Source of the DNA: Metabacillus malikii
GTDB lineage: Bacteria; Bacillota; Bacilli; Bacillales; Bacillaceae
Assembly: GCF_030813355.1 (NCBI RefSeq)
Contig: NZ_JAUSUD010000004.1
Span: 1 to 64,000, forward strand
Reading direction: 5' to 3'
DNA length: 64,000 nucleotides
Below, one piece after another: positions 1-8,383 of the stretch (positions are counted from its first letter, which is position 1; every line of letters starts with the position of its first letter). A program made the position numbers and the translations under genes. A model generated the notes under the pieces. It was given only the letters and a program-made list of their open reading frames with translations. It did not search any database and had not been told where the DNA came from.

Positions 1-11
1 TGTTCTGGCAT
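1..11 (-). CDS. 5' end of an unidentified leftward gene (partial)
   Basis: Only the first three codons and two further bases are inside the window, reading Met-Pro-Glu on the minus strand. The call rests on a strong AAGGAGGTG ribosome site at about 17-27 placed seven bases before the ATG. The product cannot be identified. It diverges from the small rightward genes that follow. Confidence 0.45.
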
Positions 12-342
12 ATGAAAAGCACCTCCTTAAATTGATACATTCATCGTACCAGGAGGCGCTGTGTGTTTATATGCGTTGTTTGATTGGGGGCTTACAGTTA
101 TATAGATTCTCCTCTAAATATTTCAACATTAACTAGCTAAGATGTAATAAAGTAACTGGATTGACAAGTGATTGAAGAGGTAAAATATAATTGTATTGTG
201 GTCAATAGTGATATTGTCTATAATCATGTAACGTACTAGGTTATATGTCATAAGAACAAGAATTTCTTGGTAATTCATGGTCCCAGTACAAATTACATTA
301 CAAGCAGTCACTTTCATTAATAGAATCATAAAAAAGATTGGA

Positions 343-567
343 ATGAACCGTATGTATTTTGTTGTATTAGATTTAGGGTGTTCTGAATGTGGAGAAAGTT
401 CAAATGTTCTTGGAATCTATACTTCACAATTGAAGGCAAAAGATGCGTTGACTAAATATAAAAAAGTGCATCATTTAGAAAATGACCTTGACCATGAATT
501 TTTTATCTATAAAATAGATGAGTTGAATAAAATTTATCACAATAGTTACGAGCATATTGTGGAATAA
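343..567 (+). CDS. conserved-looking small hypothetical protein with CxxC
   Basis: Encodes about 74 residues starting MNRMYFVVLDLG, with a CSEC motif near residue 15 and a charged C-terminus. The frame is open further upstream to 277, but those codons look like chance extension. No good ribosome site precedes either ATG (343 or 352), so the start is uncertain. It is followed 51 bases later by another small cysteine-containing gene and may share a transcript with it. In Bacillus subtilis a small unknown gene (yneK) lies beside cotM in the same position, but I cannot establish that this is the same family. Confidence 0.55.
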   Translation: MNRMYFVVLDLGCSECGESSNVLGIYTSQLKAKDALTKYKKVHHLENDLDHEFFIYKIDELNKIYHNSYEHIVE

Positions 568-618
568 AGCAACATTTCATCCATATGAGCATATAGTAGA
601 CGAAAAGGGGTAGTTCAT

Positions 619-756
619 ATGGAAAAAATTTATTGTTCACGATGTATGCTATTTATTGAAAACTGTTATAAATGTAAACAATGTGGTAGTACAGAATTAA
701 TAAAGATTAAAATAAGTATTCAAAATCAACATACTGAATATATTGTTGAAGAATAA
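619..756 (+). CDS. small zinc-ribbon-like protein (45 aa)
   Basis: A 45-residue protein with an AAAAGGGG ribosome site about five bases before the ATG. Two CxxC pairs, CSRC at residues 6-9 and CKQC at about 19-22, with a further cysteine at 16, look like a tiny zinc ribbon. The C-terminal half is Ile/Lys-rich with no membrane segment. It follows the other small cysteine-containing gene by 51 bases and runs straight into a terminator hairpin, which supports real transcription. Function unknown; a metal-binding or nucleic-acid-binding role is only a guess. Confidence 0.6.
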   Translation: MEKIYCSRCMLFIENCYKCKQCGSTELIKIKISIQNQHTEYIVEE

Positions 757-787
757 AACATGGCAGATTGATGTCTGTCATGTTTTG
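755..787 (+). terminator. intrinsic terminator of the small rightward genes
   Basis: AAAACATGGCAGA pairs with TCTGTCATGTTTT (one G-U pair) across a short loop. It overlaps the stop codon of the 45-residue gene and could also serve the convergent coat-protein gene. Confidence 0.6.
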
Positions 788-830
788 TTAAATTTCAAGA
801 TTAAGGTGAAGATGGGACACTAACTGATTA

Positions 831-1238
831 TTATTTTTCAATTTCTATCCATATAGATTTAGTCTGATTTGTTACATAATGATGTTTACTGATTCTCACT
901 TCTAATAGGCCGTTACTTAAAGTTGCATTGATCTTATTGTTATCAATTTGGTAAGGCAGGATTATCGTTCGTTTGCAATTGCCAGTCTCTAACTGTTTGT
1001 CATTGTCGGTGCTATTCTGCTCAATATAAATTGTTACTTTTTCTGCTTTCGTTTCAATTTGGATATCTTCTTTAGGTATGTCTCCTACTTCTGCCTCAAT
1101 AATATATTCATCATTTGTTTCAAATAGGTCGATTCTAAATGTTTGCTCATCTAATAATGTTGTAAACGGATCTATAAAGAATTGCTCCATCCATTCTTCA
1201 ATTCCATTTATGCTCAAGGGATTTTTCTTTTTATTCAT
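831..1238 (-). CDS. cotM: CotM-like spore coat protein, Hsp20/alpha-crystallin fold
   Basis: A 135-residue protein of the small heat-shock (alpha-crystallin) family. The core runs from about residue 35 to 130 and ends in the family pattern of a G-L-L motif (SNGLLEVRI) followed by a beta strand. Coat members of this family (CotM in B. subtilis) assemble in the outer spore coat rather than act as chaperones. A GGAGG ribosome site lies about nine bases before the ATG. It is immediately followed on the same strand side by sspP and sspO, the order known for cotM-sspP-sspO-citB in B. subtilis, which supports the name more than similarity alone. Transcription would be expected in the mother cell (sigma K), but I did not find a clean sigma-K promoter. 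Confidence 0.75.
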   Translation of the reverse strand: MNKKKNPLSINGIEEWMEQFFIDPFTTLLDEQTFRIDLFETNDEYIIEAEVGDIPKEDIQIETKAEKVTIYIEQNSTDNDKQLETGNCKRTIILPYQIDNNKINATLSNGLLEVRISKHHYVTNQTKSIWIEIEK

Positions 1239-1415
1239 AATAATTGACCTCCATTTATTTCTATTCCCTCTTTAACTAATATGATATTCATAAATGGAGG
1301 ATTGGTGAATAATTAGAGTCGATAGAATAAAGTGTCGTTGATTCACCAGTGGGATAGGTAGGAGAGTGGGAGATATAAAACACATGCAGTACGCAAAACA
1401 GCTGAAAAATAGAAG

Positions 1416-1439
1416 AGGAATGGAGTAATCTCCATTCCT
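1416..1439 (-). terminator. sspP terminator
   Basis: AGGAATGGAG and CTCCATTCCT form a perfect ten-base stem with a four-base loop, followed on the minus strand by a T-rich tract. The stem touches the sspP stop codon. Confidence 0.7.
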
Positions 1440-1585
1440 TACATGTCGTGACCTGGATTGTGTTTTTGTCCAGTATGATTACGATTTTTCACCTTTTTTG
1501 AGCCGCTTAATGGTTCAGGTTGCCCACTATTATTTCCTTTTGGAGCATTTTTTCGCATATCTTTTCCATCATTTTTATTAGTCAA
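1439..1585 (-). CDS. sspP: small acid-soluble spore protein P
   Basis: A 48-residue basic protein beginning [17 protein letters not shown] and ending [10 protein letters not shown], matching the B. subtilis SspP pattern I recall, with the central [17 protein letters not shown] block conserved. The start is TTG, chosen because an AGGAGGG ribosome site lies at the right distance. It is a minor forespore protein of unknown detailed role. A sigma-G promoter sits directly upstream. In B. subtilis sspP is co-transcribed with sspO; here a rightward gene and a bidirectional terminator separate the two, so each appears to have its own promoter. Confidence 0.92.
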   Translation of the reverse strand: MTNKNDGKDMRKNAPKGNNSGQPEPLSGSKKVKNRNHTGQKHNPGHDM

Positions 1586-1606
1586 CTTTATCCCTCCTGT
1601 CTAATA

Positions 1607-1636
1607 TAGAATGAGTTTATTTTAATAAAAACATTC
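1607..1636 (-). promoter_or_regulatory. sigma-G promoter of sspP
   Basis: On the minus strand GAATG, an 18-base spacer and CATTCTA match the sigma-G consensus as I know it (GHATR, 18 bases, CATnHTA) without mismatch. It lies just upstream of the sspP ribosome site. Confidence 0.75.
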
Positions 1637-1705
1637 GAAAAATAAATGAATATTTTACTCATTAATTGAGATACTAAGGATGGTTTTTAAAGAGATGAAA
1701 GGAAA

Positions 1706-1984
1706 GTGAGTAAAAATATGCCATACAATAAAAACAAGCAACAATCATTTCAAGCTGCACAGCAAGGGACAAATGAAGCGATGGATATTTATGAGAATAT
1801 AGTGAAGGAAGATGCTGACTATGGCTCACAATTAAAGCATTTATCTGAAGAAGTTAATGAAGCTTATCAACAAATTAATAATGCGCTAGAAAATGCATCT
1901 GACACGCAAAGACAAAGACTTGAGCAATACCAACAAGATTTACAAAGAATTGTAAATGAAGTTAATCAATCAGAAAAACAATAA
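1706..1984 (+). CDS. small acidic, glutamine-rich hypothetical protein
   Basis: A 92-residue soluble protein from GTG, or 88 residues from the ATG at 1718. A GAAAGGAAAG ribosome site precedes it but does not settle the start. The sequence is rich in Gln, Asn and Glu with heptad-like spacing from residue 35 to 88, suggesting a helical or coiled-coil protein. It has no cysteine, signal peptide or membrane segment. It sits on the opposite strand between sspP and sspO, an interruption of a spore operon. Composition resembles small spore-associated proteins of Bacilli, but I do not recognise the family. Confidence 0.6.
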   Translation: MSKNMPYNKNKQQSFQAAQQGTNEAMDIYENIVKEDADYGSQLKHLSEEVNEAYQQINNALENASDTQRQRLEQYQQDLQRIVNEVNQSEKQ

Positions 1985-2007
1985 AGATGAATGCATGAGG
2001 ATAATTT

Positions 2008-2089
2008 AAATGGTCTGACTCTTCCGATTAATACATTATTGAATGAAATTATTTCTTCTTTTAATGTACATTAGAGAGTCAGACCATTT
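2008..2089. terminator. long-looped bidirectional terminator
   Basis: Fifteen-base arms AAATGGTCTGACTCT and AGAGTCAGACCATTT flank a loop of about 52 bases that contains a second weaker hairpin. T-runs follow on both sides. It separates the rightward small gene from leftward sspO and resembles the long-looped elements at 8725, 15481 and 48854, which also carry GACTC/GAGTC-type arms. Confidence 0.7.
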
Positions 2090-2117
2090 TTATTGAGTTA
2101 CCGTATTTATGATAGTC

Positions 2118-2267
2118 TTATTGATTTTTCTTTCTTTTTTTATTATTTTGCCTTTGCTTCGCTGTAAGAGGCTCATTTTGCATTTCCTCATTATATCCAG
2201 CACCAATTCCTTGTGCACTTGCATCATTCATACCAGGAATAACATGATTTGCTTTACGCTTTGCCAT
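2118..2267 (-). CDS. sspO: small acid-soluble spore protein O
   Basis: A 49-residue protein starting [20 protein letters not shown] and ending in a Lys/Arg-rich tail. This is the SspO (CotK) pattern; minor SASPs of this type accumulate in the forespore core. A GGAGGTGAG ribosome site lies about nine bases before the ATG. A consensus sigma-G promoter is present upstream. It diverges from aconitase, the same arrangement as in B. subtilis. Confidence 0.95.
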   Translation of the reverse strand: MAKRKANHVIPGMNDASAQGIGAGYNEEMQNEPLTAKQRQNNKKRKKNQ

Positions 2268-2292
2268 AATATGAAGCTCACCTCCCTATAAT

Positions 2293-2322
2293 TAGAATGT
2301 CTAAAAATTCTGTTTTACATTC
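2293..2322 (-). promoter_or_regulatory. sigma-G promoter of sspO
   Basis: GAATG, 18 bases and CATTCTA on the minus strand, identical in both boxes to the promoter of sspP. It places the transcript start about 15-20 bases before the ribosome site. Confidence 0.78.
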
Positions 2323-2511
2323 GACATTAAAAATATTCATGATTATATATTGTAAATTCTCATCTATAGTGACCATACTGACATATTAAGTTAAGTGATA
2401 TAGGAAAATGAAATAATATCTAAGTGTGATTTGACACTGAGCCCAATATGTTAGATTTTGGCTTTTTTCAAAAGATTGTTGCTTTTATGACAAACTTAAT
2501 TAAGTGTTGGT

Positions 2512-2795
2512 AGGAGCTTAAAGTGCGAGACACCTGCGGGATACGTGGGAAAGGTGAGACGTGAGCAGGCGTTTACGCTGAGGAGTACGAAAAGCGTAGG
2601 CGGCTAGCCCATCGACGTACAAACTGGAGGGGCATCGATGATGACTTATCGTAGCGAGATGACCTGAAGTTTGCTTGCTCGTGCCGCAAGGAGCTATGAG
2701 GCTCACTACCCACCCCGCTACCCGTGAGTACTGCAAGAGGAGACCAACCCAAAACGCCAACTTTGTATATAGCAACAATGTCTACAAAAACAGCC
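2512..2795. repeat. GC-rich Bacillaceae intergenic repeat, copy A (longest)
   Basis: A GC-rich island in AT-rich surroundings. It begins with the GAGACACCTGCGGGATACG-type head, continues through AGCAGGCGTTTACGCTGAGG, and ends with GAGTACTGCAAGAGGAGACC and GCAACAATGTCTACAAAAAC. The head and tail recur in partial form at 10084, 50470 and 55054. I recognise this as a common non-coding repeat between genes of Bacillus-type genomes. The open frame seen across it is not a gene. Confidence 0.75.
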
Positions 2796-2903
2796 TAGTT
2801 TTTAGTAAGCTTAACCACAATAATATTTGAAATAACCGCATAAAAACATATATATTTATCTAAAAATTTGATATAGTAATAAAGTAAAACTAGGTACGCT
2901 TAC

Positions 2904-2918
2904 ATAAGTAAAACTTAT
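2904..2918 (+). promoter_or_regulatory. CcpC-type operator upstream of aconitase
   Basis: A perfect ATAA-N7-TTAT dyad (ATAAGTAAAACTTAT). This is the dyad reported for CcpC, the citrate-responsive LysR repressor of citB and citZ in B. subtilis. It lies about 135 bases before the aconitase start codon, with a possible minus-10 (TATAGT) at 2948. The ccpC gene itself is not in this window. Confidence 0.6.
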
Positions 2919-3052
2919 ACATATCAATAACATCATTGTTATTTACTTATAGTACTAGTTGTATTAAGATTGAATTGTGTGAAATTTTAAAAATGGGGAA
3001 CCATCCTTCGACAAGTGTCGACCTTGACTTTAATAAGGGGGAGAAAGTTTAT

Positions 3053-5779
3053 ATGACTAATCAAGTAAAAACAAGCAATGATGCTTTCCAAGCACGTAAA
3101 AGCTTTACTGTGAATGGAAAAACGTACAATTATTATTCATTACAAGCCTTAGAAGACGCAGGAATTGGCAATGTTTCACGCCTTCCTTATTCAGTTAAAG
3201 TTCTTTTAGAATCTGTTCTTCGTCAAGTAGATGGAAGAGTGATAACAAAAGAACATGTCGAAAATTTAGCAAAATGGGGTACAGACGAGCAAAGAGATAT
3301 TGATGTACCATTTAAACCATCTCGTGTTATTTTACAAGACTTCACAGGTGTGCCTGCAGTAGTAGACTTAGCATCACTACGTAAAGCGATGGCAGACCTT
3401 GGCGGAGATCCTGATAAAATTAATCCTGAAATTCCAGTAGACCTCGTTATTGACCACTCCGTTCAAGTTGACAGAGCTGGAACTCCTGACGCATTAAAAT
3501 TTAATATGGACCTTGAATTTGAACGTAATGCAGAGCGTTATAAATTTTTAAGCTGGGCTAAAAAATCTTTTGATAACTATCGTGCCGTACCACCTGCAAC
3601 AGGTATTGTTCACCAAGTTAACTTAGAGTATTTAGCTAGTGTTGTTCATGCTGTAGAAAATGAAGATGGTGGATTTGAAGCATTCCCAGATTCATTAGTT
3701 GGTACTGACTCACATACAACAATGATAAATGGTATCGGTGTTTTAGGATGGGGTGTTGGTGGAATTGAAGCTGAAGCAGGAATGCTTGGACAACCATCAT
3801 ATTTCCCAGTTCCAGAGGTTATCGGTGTTAAATTAGTTGGTGAACTTCCAAATGGAACAACAGCGACAGACTTGGCACTTAAAGTAACACAAGTTTTACG
3901 TCAACAAGGTGTAGTTGGTAAATTTGTAGAATTCTTTGGTCCTGGTGTTGCGCAATTACCACTTGCAGACCGTGCAACAATTGCTAACATGGCACCAGAA
4001 TACGGTGCAACTTGTGGATTCTTCCCAGTTGATGAAGAAGCATTAAATTATATGCGTTTAACTGGTAGAGATGAAGAACAAATCGAAGTGGTTGGCGAAT
4101 ATTGTAAAGCTAATGGCCTATTTTTCACTCCAGATAATGAAGAGCCTATCTTTACAAAAGTAGTTGAAATTGACCTTTCTAATATAGAGGCGAACCTTTC
4201 TGGTCCTAAACGTCCACAGGATTTGATTCCACTTTCTGCAATGAAAGAGACATTCCATGAACATTTAGTAGCTCCAGCAGGTAACCAAGGCTTTGGTTTA
4301 GAAGCGGATGAGATAAATAAAGAAATCACTGTTAAATTTAATAACGGTGAAGAAGCGAAAATGAAAACAGGTGCAATCGCAATCGCAGCAATTACGAGCT
4401 GTACAAATACATCAAATCCATATGTATTAGTTGCTGCTGGTCTAGTTGCCAAAAAAGCTGTTGAATTAGGTCTAGAAGTACCAACATATGTGAAAACTTC
4501 ATTGGCACCGGGTTCTAAAGTTGTTACTGGATACTTAGAGAATTCAGGACTTTTACCGCATCTAGAGCAGCTTGGCTTTAACCTAGTAGGTTATGGATGT
4601 ACAACTTGTATTGGTAACTCAGGGCCTTTAGCTGATGAAATTGAGGAAGCTGTTGCTGCTAATGATTTATTAGTTACTTCAGTACTTTCAGGGAACCGTA
4701 ACTTTGAAGGACGTATCCACCCACTAGTTAAAGGAAACTATCTTGCATCACCACCACTTGTTGTCGCATATGCACTTGCTGGTACTGTTGACATTGACCT
4801 TCAAAAGGATTCATTAGGTAAAGACAAGAATGGTAACGATGTATTCTTTAACGATATTTGGCCAACAACGAATGAAATTAACGAAGTTGTTAATAAAACA
4901 GTAACACCTGAGCTATTTAGAAAAGAATACGAACAAGTTTTTGATGATAATGAACGTTGGAATGAGATTGAAACGACTGATGAAGCTCTATATGTTTGGG
5001 ATGATTCATCAACATACATTCAAAATCCTCCATTCTTTGAAGGGTTAGAAGCAGAACCTGGTAAGGTAGAAGCATTGAAAGAGTTACGTGTTGTCGCTAA
5101 ATTTGGTGACTCAGTAACAACTGACCATATTTCACCTGCTGGTTCAATTGGTAAAGATACTCCTGCTGGACGTTATTTACAAGAAAATGGTGTATCTCCT
5201 AGAGAATTCAACTCATATGGTTCACGTCGTGGTAACCATGAGGTAATGATGAGAGGAACGTTCGCAAACATCCGTATCAAAAACCAAATTGCTCCGGGAA
5301 CAGAAGGTGGTTATACTACTTACTGGCCAACAGGTGAAGTGAAATCTATCTATGATGCTTGTATGGATTATAAACAAGATGGAACTGGTTTAGTTGTATT
5401 TGCAGGAAAAGATTACGGAATGGGAAGCTCACGTGACTGGGCTGCAAAAGGAACTAATTTACTTGGTATTAAAACAGTCATAGCAGAAAGCTTTGAAAGA
5501 ATCCACCGTAGTAATTTAGTATTGATGGGTGTTCTTCCTCTTCAATTTAAAGAAGGAGAAAATTCAGACACACTTGGATTAACTGGTAAAGAAACAATCG
5601 AAGTAGCTATTGATGAATCTGTTAAACCACGTGATTATGTAAAGGTTACAGCTACAGACGAAGCAGGCAATAAAAAGGAATTTGAGGTACTAGTTCGCTT
5701 CGATAGTGAAGTTGAAATAGATTACTACCGACATGGCGGTATCCTTCAAATGGTATTACGTGATAAATTAAAAGGGTAA
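3053..5779 (+). CDS. acnA: aconitate hydratase (aconitase)
   Basis: A 908-residue monofunctional aconitase/IRP1-type enzyme that interconverts citrate and isocitrate in the TCA cycle; called citB in B. subtilis, where it also binds RNA. The [4Fe-4S] ligands are visible as Cys450 in SCTNTSNP and Cys516/Cys519 in [10 protein letters not shown]. The C-terminal swivel domain carries the [15 protein letters not shown] and SSRDWAAKG active-site blocks. The start at 3053 has an AAGGGGGAG ribosome site and gives the expected length; an upstream in-frame extension to 2936 lacks one. It is followed by a strong terminator, so it is probably monocistronic, with a CcpC-type operator upstream. Confidence 0.97.
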   Translation: MTNQVKTSNDAFQARKSFTVNGKTYNYYSLQALEDAGIGNVSRLPYSVKVLLESVLRQVDGRVITKEHVENLAKWGTDEQRDIDVPFKPSRVILQDFTGVPAVVDLASLRKAMADLGGDPDKINPEIPVDLVIDHSVQVDRAGTPDALKFNMDLEFERNAERYKFLSWAKKSFDNYRAVPPATGIVHQVNLEYLASVVHAVENEDGGFEAFPDSLVGTDSHTTMINGIGVLGWGVGGIEAEAGMLGQPSYFPVPEVIGVKLVGELPNGTTATDLALKVTQVLRQQGVVGKFVEFFGPGVAQLPLADRATIANMAPEYGATCGFFPVDEEALNYMRLTGRDEEQIEVVGEYCKANGLFFTPDNEEPIFTKVVEIDLSNIEANLSGPKRPQDLIPLSAMKETFHEHLVAPAGNQGFGLEADEINKEITVKFNNGEEAKMKTGAIAIAAITSCTNTSNPYVLVAAGLVAKKAVELGLEVPTYVKTSLAPGSKVVTGYLENSGLLPHLEQLGFNLVGYGCTTCIGNSGPLADEIEEAVAANDLLVTSVLSGNRNFEGRIHPLVKGNYLASPPLVVAYALAGTVDIDLQKDSLGKDKNGNDVFFNDIWPTTNEINEVVNKTVTPELFRKEYEQVFDDNERWNEIETTDEALYVWDDSSTYIQNPPFFEGLEAEPGKVEALKELRVVAKFGDSVTTDHISPAGSIGKDTPAGRYLQENGVSPREFNSYGSRRGNHEVMMRGTFANIRIKNQIAPGTEGGYTTYWPTGEVKSIYDACMDYKQDGTGLVVFAGKDYGMGSSRDWAAKGTNLLGIKTVIAESFERIHRSNLVLMGVLPLQFKEGENSDTLGLTGKETIEVAIDESVKPRDYVKVTATDEAGNKKEFEVLVRFDSEVEIDYYRHGGILQMVLRDKLKG

Positions 5780-5787
5780 ATCAAAAT

Positions 5788-5817
5788 AAAAAAGGAGCGG
5801 AATTCCGTTCCTTTTTT
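5788..5817 (+). terminator. aconitase terminator
   Basis: AAAAAAGGAGCGG pairs with CCGTTCCTTTTTT around a short AATT centre, directly after the stop codon and followed by a T-run. Confidence 0.85.
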
Positions 5818-6005
5818 ATTTGCTATGTAAATCAGTGAGTTTTTATTTATTAGGCAAATGTTTTTGATTAGCACTTTTTTGTTATGGGAATAGAGCATAC
5901 TTATAAAACAACTACGTTCAAAAGGATAGAAGATAAATTCATTGTTCTATAACGTTTTCCGTGGTTAAATATAGGTGAGAAAGTTTTTTTAAGGAGACAT
6001 CACAA

Positions 6006-6419
6006 TTGATATATGATGCAGTCCAAATTGGGCCTTTTATCATTCAGTACTTTCTAATTATCGTCTTATTAACCTTTTTCATAAACTACGTTTTAATACA
6101 GTTATTAATAAATAATATAGAAATTAAACAGTTTATTAAGCAATATTACATAACAATGGTACTGATGACATTATTTACATATAAATTTGGTATAATTTTA
6201 TTTCAACCTGATATTTTGTTCACTAAATACTGGTTTTATTTTACTGGTGGAACGAAAGCAATGTATTTAGGGTTTATCTTAAGCATACTATTCCTTATTT
6301 GGCAGATGTTTTCGAAAAAACTTTCGACTAAAGTAGTAGTTACAGGAATACTTATCATGTTCATATGTTTTCATATACTTTACCCTATTATAAAAATCAT
6401 TGTATTGTCCTTAACATAG
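6006..6419 (+). CDS. four-helix membrane protein, possibly Lgt-like
   Basis: A 137-residue, highly hydrophobic protein with about four predicted membrane helices. The TTG start has an AAGGAGAC ribosome site. The opening IGPFIIQYFLIIV and the later YFTGGTKAMYLGFILS faintly resemble the N-terminal part of prolipoprotein diacylglyceryl transferase (IGPF...Y and a G-G-x-x-x-Y-G motif), but the protein is half the length and lacks the catalytic region, so this is only a suggestion. It ends 16 bases before a membrane-anchored thioredoxin and is probably co-transcribed with it, which suggests a role in extracytoplasmic thiol chemistry. Confidence 0.65.
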   Translation: MIYDAVQIGPFIIQYFLIIVLLTFFINYVLIQLLINNIEIKQFIKQYYITMVLMTLFTYKFGIILFQPDILFTKYWFYFTGGTKAMYLGFILSILFLIWQMFSKKLSTKVVVTGILIMFICFHILYPIIKIIVLSLT

Positions 6420-6435
6420 GAGGTTTTTATATAAA

Positions 6436-6945
6436 ATGAAGAAAATCCTAGCGATTTCGATATTAGTGTTTTTAGTTGGATATGCAATTTACACTTCCTT
6501 CACACCAAATACAAAGGAAGGAATAACAAAAGGTAACGCTGCACCTAATATTGAGTTAAAAACATTAGATGGAAAAGAAATGAGTTTAGAAACTCTGAAA
6601 GGAAAAAAGGTCCTCCTTAATTTTTGGGCAACTTGGTGTCCACCATGTCGCGCCGAGATGCCGGATATGCAGAAATTACAGGATAATTTTGGAGAAGAAG
6701 TTGTTGTAGCAGCAGTGAATTTTACTAGCAGTGAACCAAATAAAGATTCAGTTAAGAAATTTGTGGATGAATTAGCGTTAACGATTCCTATTCTTATGGA
6801 TGAAAAGGGAAAAGTTAATAGTCAATATGAAGTGCTGCAATATCCTACTTCTTATATTCTTGATGAGAATGGAATCATTACTGAAAAATATGTTGGTGCG
6901 TTATCTTATGAACAAATGGTAAAAATGCTTGAAATTAAGAAATAA
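6436..6945 (+). CDS. membrane-anchored TlpA/ResA-like thiol-disulfide oxidoreductase (YneN)
   Basis: A 169-residue thioredoxin-fold protein of the AhpC/TSA-Redoxin (TlpA) type. Residues 4-21 form a single N-terminal membrane anchor or uncleaved signal. The active site is WCPPC at residues 67-71, within FWATWCPPCRAEMP, and the cis-proline appears in QYPTSYI. Such proteins act outside the membrane, reducing disulfides for cytochrome c maturation or spore cortex formation (ResA, StoA). Position after aconitase matches yneN of B. subtilis. An upstream membrane protein gene precedes it by 16 bases; a terminator follows. Confidence 0.88.
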   Translation: MKKILAISILVFLVGYAIYTSFTPNTKEGITKGNAAPNIELKTLDGKEMSLETLKGKKVLLNFWATWCPPCRAEMPDMQKLQDNFGEEVVVAAVNFTSSEPNKDSVKKFVDELALTIPILMDEKGKVNSQYEVLQYPTSYILDENGIITEKYVGALSYEQMVKMLEIKK

Positions 6946-6960
6946 CAAATTGCTTTGCTT

Positions 6961-6998
6961 GAACAGATACCCTTTAAGAGAGTATCTGTTCTTTTTTA
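6961..6998 (+). terminator. terminator after the thioredoxin gene
   Basis: GAACAGATAC and GTATCTGTTC form a ten-base stem with an 11-base loop, followed by six T residues. Confidence 0.85.
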
Positions 6999-7158
6999 GT
7001 CATTACTAGGTGTTCCTACATATTATCTCTGTATTACTTATGCTAGGCCTGTTTTCATCAATCATCGAATATTTAATTCACATAAATTTTCAGTATTTTG
7101 TACTAAATTGAAGGAAAAGTGGAAATCCTTTAATTCATATATATGGAGGTGATAAGTT

Positions 7159-7290
7159 GTGAGGAAACAAAAGAAAAAGTCATTGGAAGAACTTGTGAAT
7201 GAAAATAAACAGCAATTACTAAAGGACCAGGAGGCGCTTAACCGCATTGAAGAGCGTTGGGAACATAGAATTTTAAACCGCTTAGATTAA
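7159..7290 (+). CDS. FbpB-family small basic protein
   Basis: A 43-residue protein, MRKQKKKSLEELVNENKQQL at the start, with a basic head and an amphipathic helix. This is the pattern of the Fur-regulated basic protein B family, whose B. subtilis members act with the iron-sparing small RNA FsrA. The start is GTG with a GGAGGTGAT ribosome site. I saw no convincing Fur box upstream, so iron control here is unproven. It sits between the thioredoxin gene and sspN. Confidence 0.75.
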   Translation: MRKQKKKSLEELVNENKQQLLKDQEALNRIEERWEHRILNRLD

Positions 7291-7354
7291 CAAGCTTTAC
7301 TAGTTATGGACGCATTCTTAAAAGGGTACTCTATTCACTGAGGAGGGGATAACT

Positions 7355-7498
7355 TTGACGAACTCTAAAATGAAGCAACAACACTTTACACCGGATCATA
7401 TAGGAACAAAGTCGAGAGCATTTGGAAATAATAAAGGAAAAAAAATGCAAGATACATCTGGTAAGCATGCACAAGTAATTCAGACAAAAGGTGAATAG
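7355..7498 (+). CDS. sspN: small acid-soluble spore protein N
   Basis: A 47-residue protein with the SspN signature: a central PDHIGTKSRAFGNNKG block and the C-terminal MQDTSGKHAQVIQTKGE. The start is TTG with a GAGGAGGGG ribosome site. It is a minor forespore SASP, 45 bases upstream of tlp, with which it forms an operon in B. subtilis. I did not find a perfect sigma-G promoter immediately upstream. Confidence 0.92.
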   Translation: MTNSKMKQQHFTPDHIGTKSRAFGNNKGKKMQDTSGKHAQVIQTKGE

Positions 7499-7543
7499 AT
7501 GTGTGAGAGCTTTATAAACTTTGAATAGAAAGGATGTTTTTCC

Positions 7544-7780
7544 ATGACTAAACAAAATAGACCAAATCCTGATGATCGTACAGATAATGTAGAAAAGCTT
7601 CAAACAATGGTTCAAAACACAATTGAAAACATTGAAGAATCTCAAGAAACAATGCAGTTTGCTTCTGAAAAAGATCGTAACTTAATTCAAGCAAAAAATG
7701 AACGTCGTGAAGAAGCAATTCATGCGATGAGAGATGAAATTAAAGATGAAGCCCAAGCACGTGAAAATGGGTACCGATAA
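7544..7780 (+). CDS. tlp: small acid-soluble spore protein Tlp
   Basis: A 78-residue hydrophilic, highly charged helical protein opening with PNPDDRTDNVEKLQ, the hallmark of the Tlp (thioredoxin-like protein, a misnomer) family of minor spore proteins. An AAAGGATG ribosome site precedes the ATG. Second gene of the sspN-tlp operon; a terminator follows directly. Confidence 0.93.
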   Translation: MTKQNRPNPDDRTDNVEKLQTMVQNTIENIEESQETMQFASEKDRNLIQAKNERREEAIHAMRDEIKDEAQARENGYR

Positions 7781-7796
7781 GAAGAAGTATTGAATG

Positions 7797-7823
7797 AAAC
7801 CAGGCTATATATGCCTGGTTTTT
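7797..7823 (+). terminator. sspN-tlp terminator
   Basis: AAACCAGGC and GCCTGGTTT form a nine-base stem with a TA-rich loop and a trailing T-run. Confidence 0.85.
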
Positions 7824-7966
7824 CCTTGCTTTTTAAAATCGATATGTTTATAAACCTTATAGAACTATTCCATATAATTGAGTAGTTTACATCTTTTATC
7901 TATTACAGCGGTTATGATATGATTTGGTAGAAGAGTTATTATTGGTAACAGCAAGGAGCGAAAACG

Positions 7967-8383
7967 ATGTTAGTATCAAAAAAAGATATAGAAGTAAGGT
8001 ATGCGGAAACAGACCAAATGGGTGTTGTTTACCATGCAAATTACTTAGTCTGGATGGAAGTCGGAAGGACAAAGCTAATTCAGGATTTAGGGTTTTCATA
8101 TGCCGATATGGAGAAAGAGGGAATTATATCACCAGTTCTTGATATCAAGATAACATATAAAAAACCAGTTCGTTACGGAGAAACGGTCACAATTCATACT
8201 TGGATTGAAGAATACAATGGAATAAAAAGTATATATGGTTATGAGATTTTTACAGAGAAAGGCGAGCTGTCAGTGCAAGCTACCTCAACACATGTATGTG
8301 TAAAGAGAGACACATTTAGACCAGTTAAAGTGAAAAACCTTTTTCCAGACTGGCATGAAGCTTACGAAAAGGCAAAAAAGTAA
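7967..8383 (+). CDS. acyl-CoA thioesterase, 4HBT hot-dog family (YneP)
   Basis: A 138-residue YbgC/FadM-type hot-dog thioesterase that hydrolyses acyl-CoA. The 4-hydroxybenzoyl-CoA thioesterase motif is intact near residues 11-26: RYAETDQMGVVYHANY, with the catalytic Asp at about 15. The remaining strands (ITYKKPVRYGETVTI) fit the family. AAGGAG lies eight bases before the ATG. It abuts the next gene with its stop immediately followed by ATG, so the two are co-transcribed. Physiological substrate is not known. Confidence 0.9.
   Translation: MLVSKKDIEVRYAETDQMGVVYHANYLVWMEVGRTKLIQDLGFSYADMEKEGIISPVLDIKITYKKPVRYGETVTIHTWIEEYNGIKSIYGYEIFTEKGELSVQATSTHVCVKRDTFRPVKVKNLFPDWHEAYEKAKK

Noticed and set aside
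129-329. 66-codon minus-strand frame upstream of the first small gene
   Set aside because: No ribosome site, low-complexity AT-driven composition, and overlap with the 5' part of the rightward gene.
1303-1348. TGGTGAAT/ATTCACCA inverted repeat upstream of cotM
   Set aside because: Arms are short, the loop is 30 bases and AT-rich, and no transcription or binding logic is evident.
2518-2778. 86-codon open frame on the minus strand
   Set aside because: It lies wholly in the GC-rich intergenic repeat, has no ribosome site, and such repeats often give spurious frames.
4048-4452. Long antisense frames within aconitase, parE, parC, narG, narH and nirB
   Set aside because: They mirror the codon structure of strongly coding genes, lack ribosome sites and give no recognisable protein.
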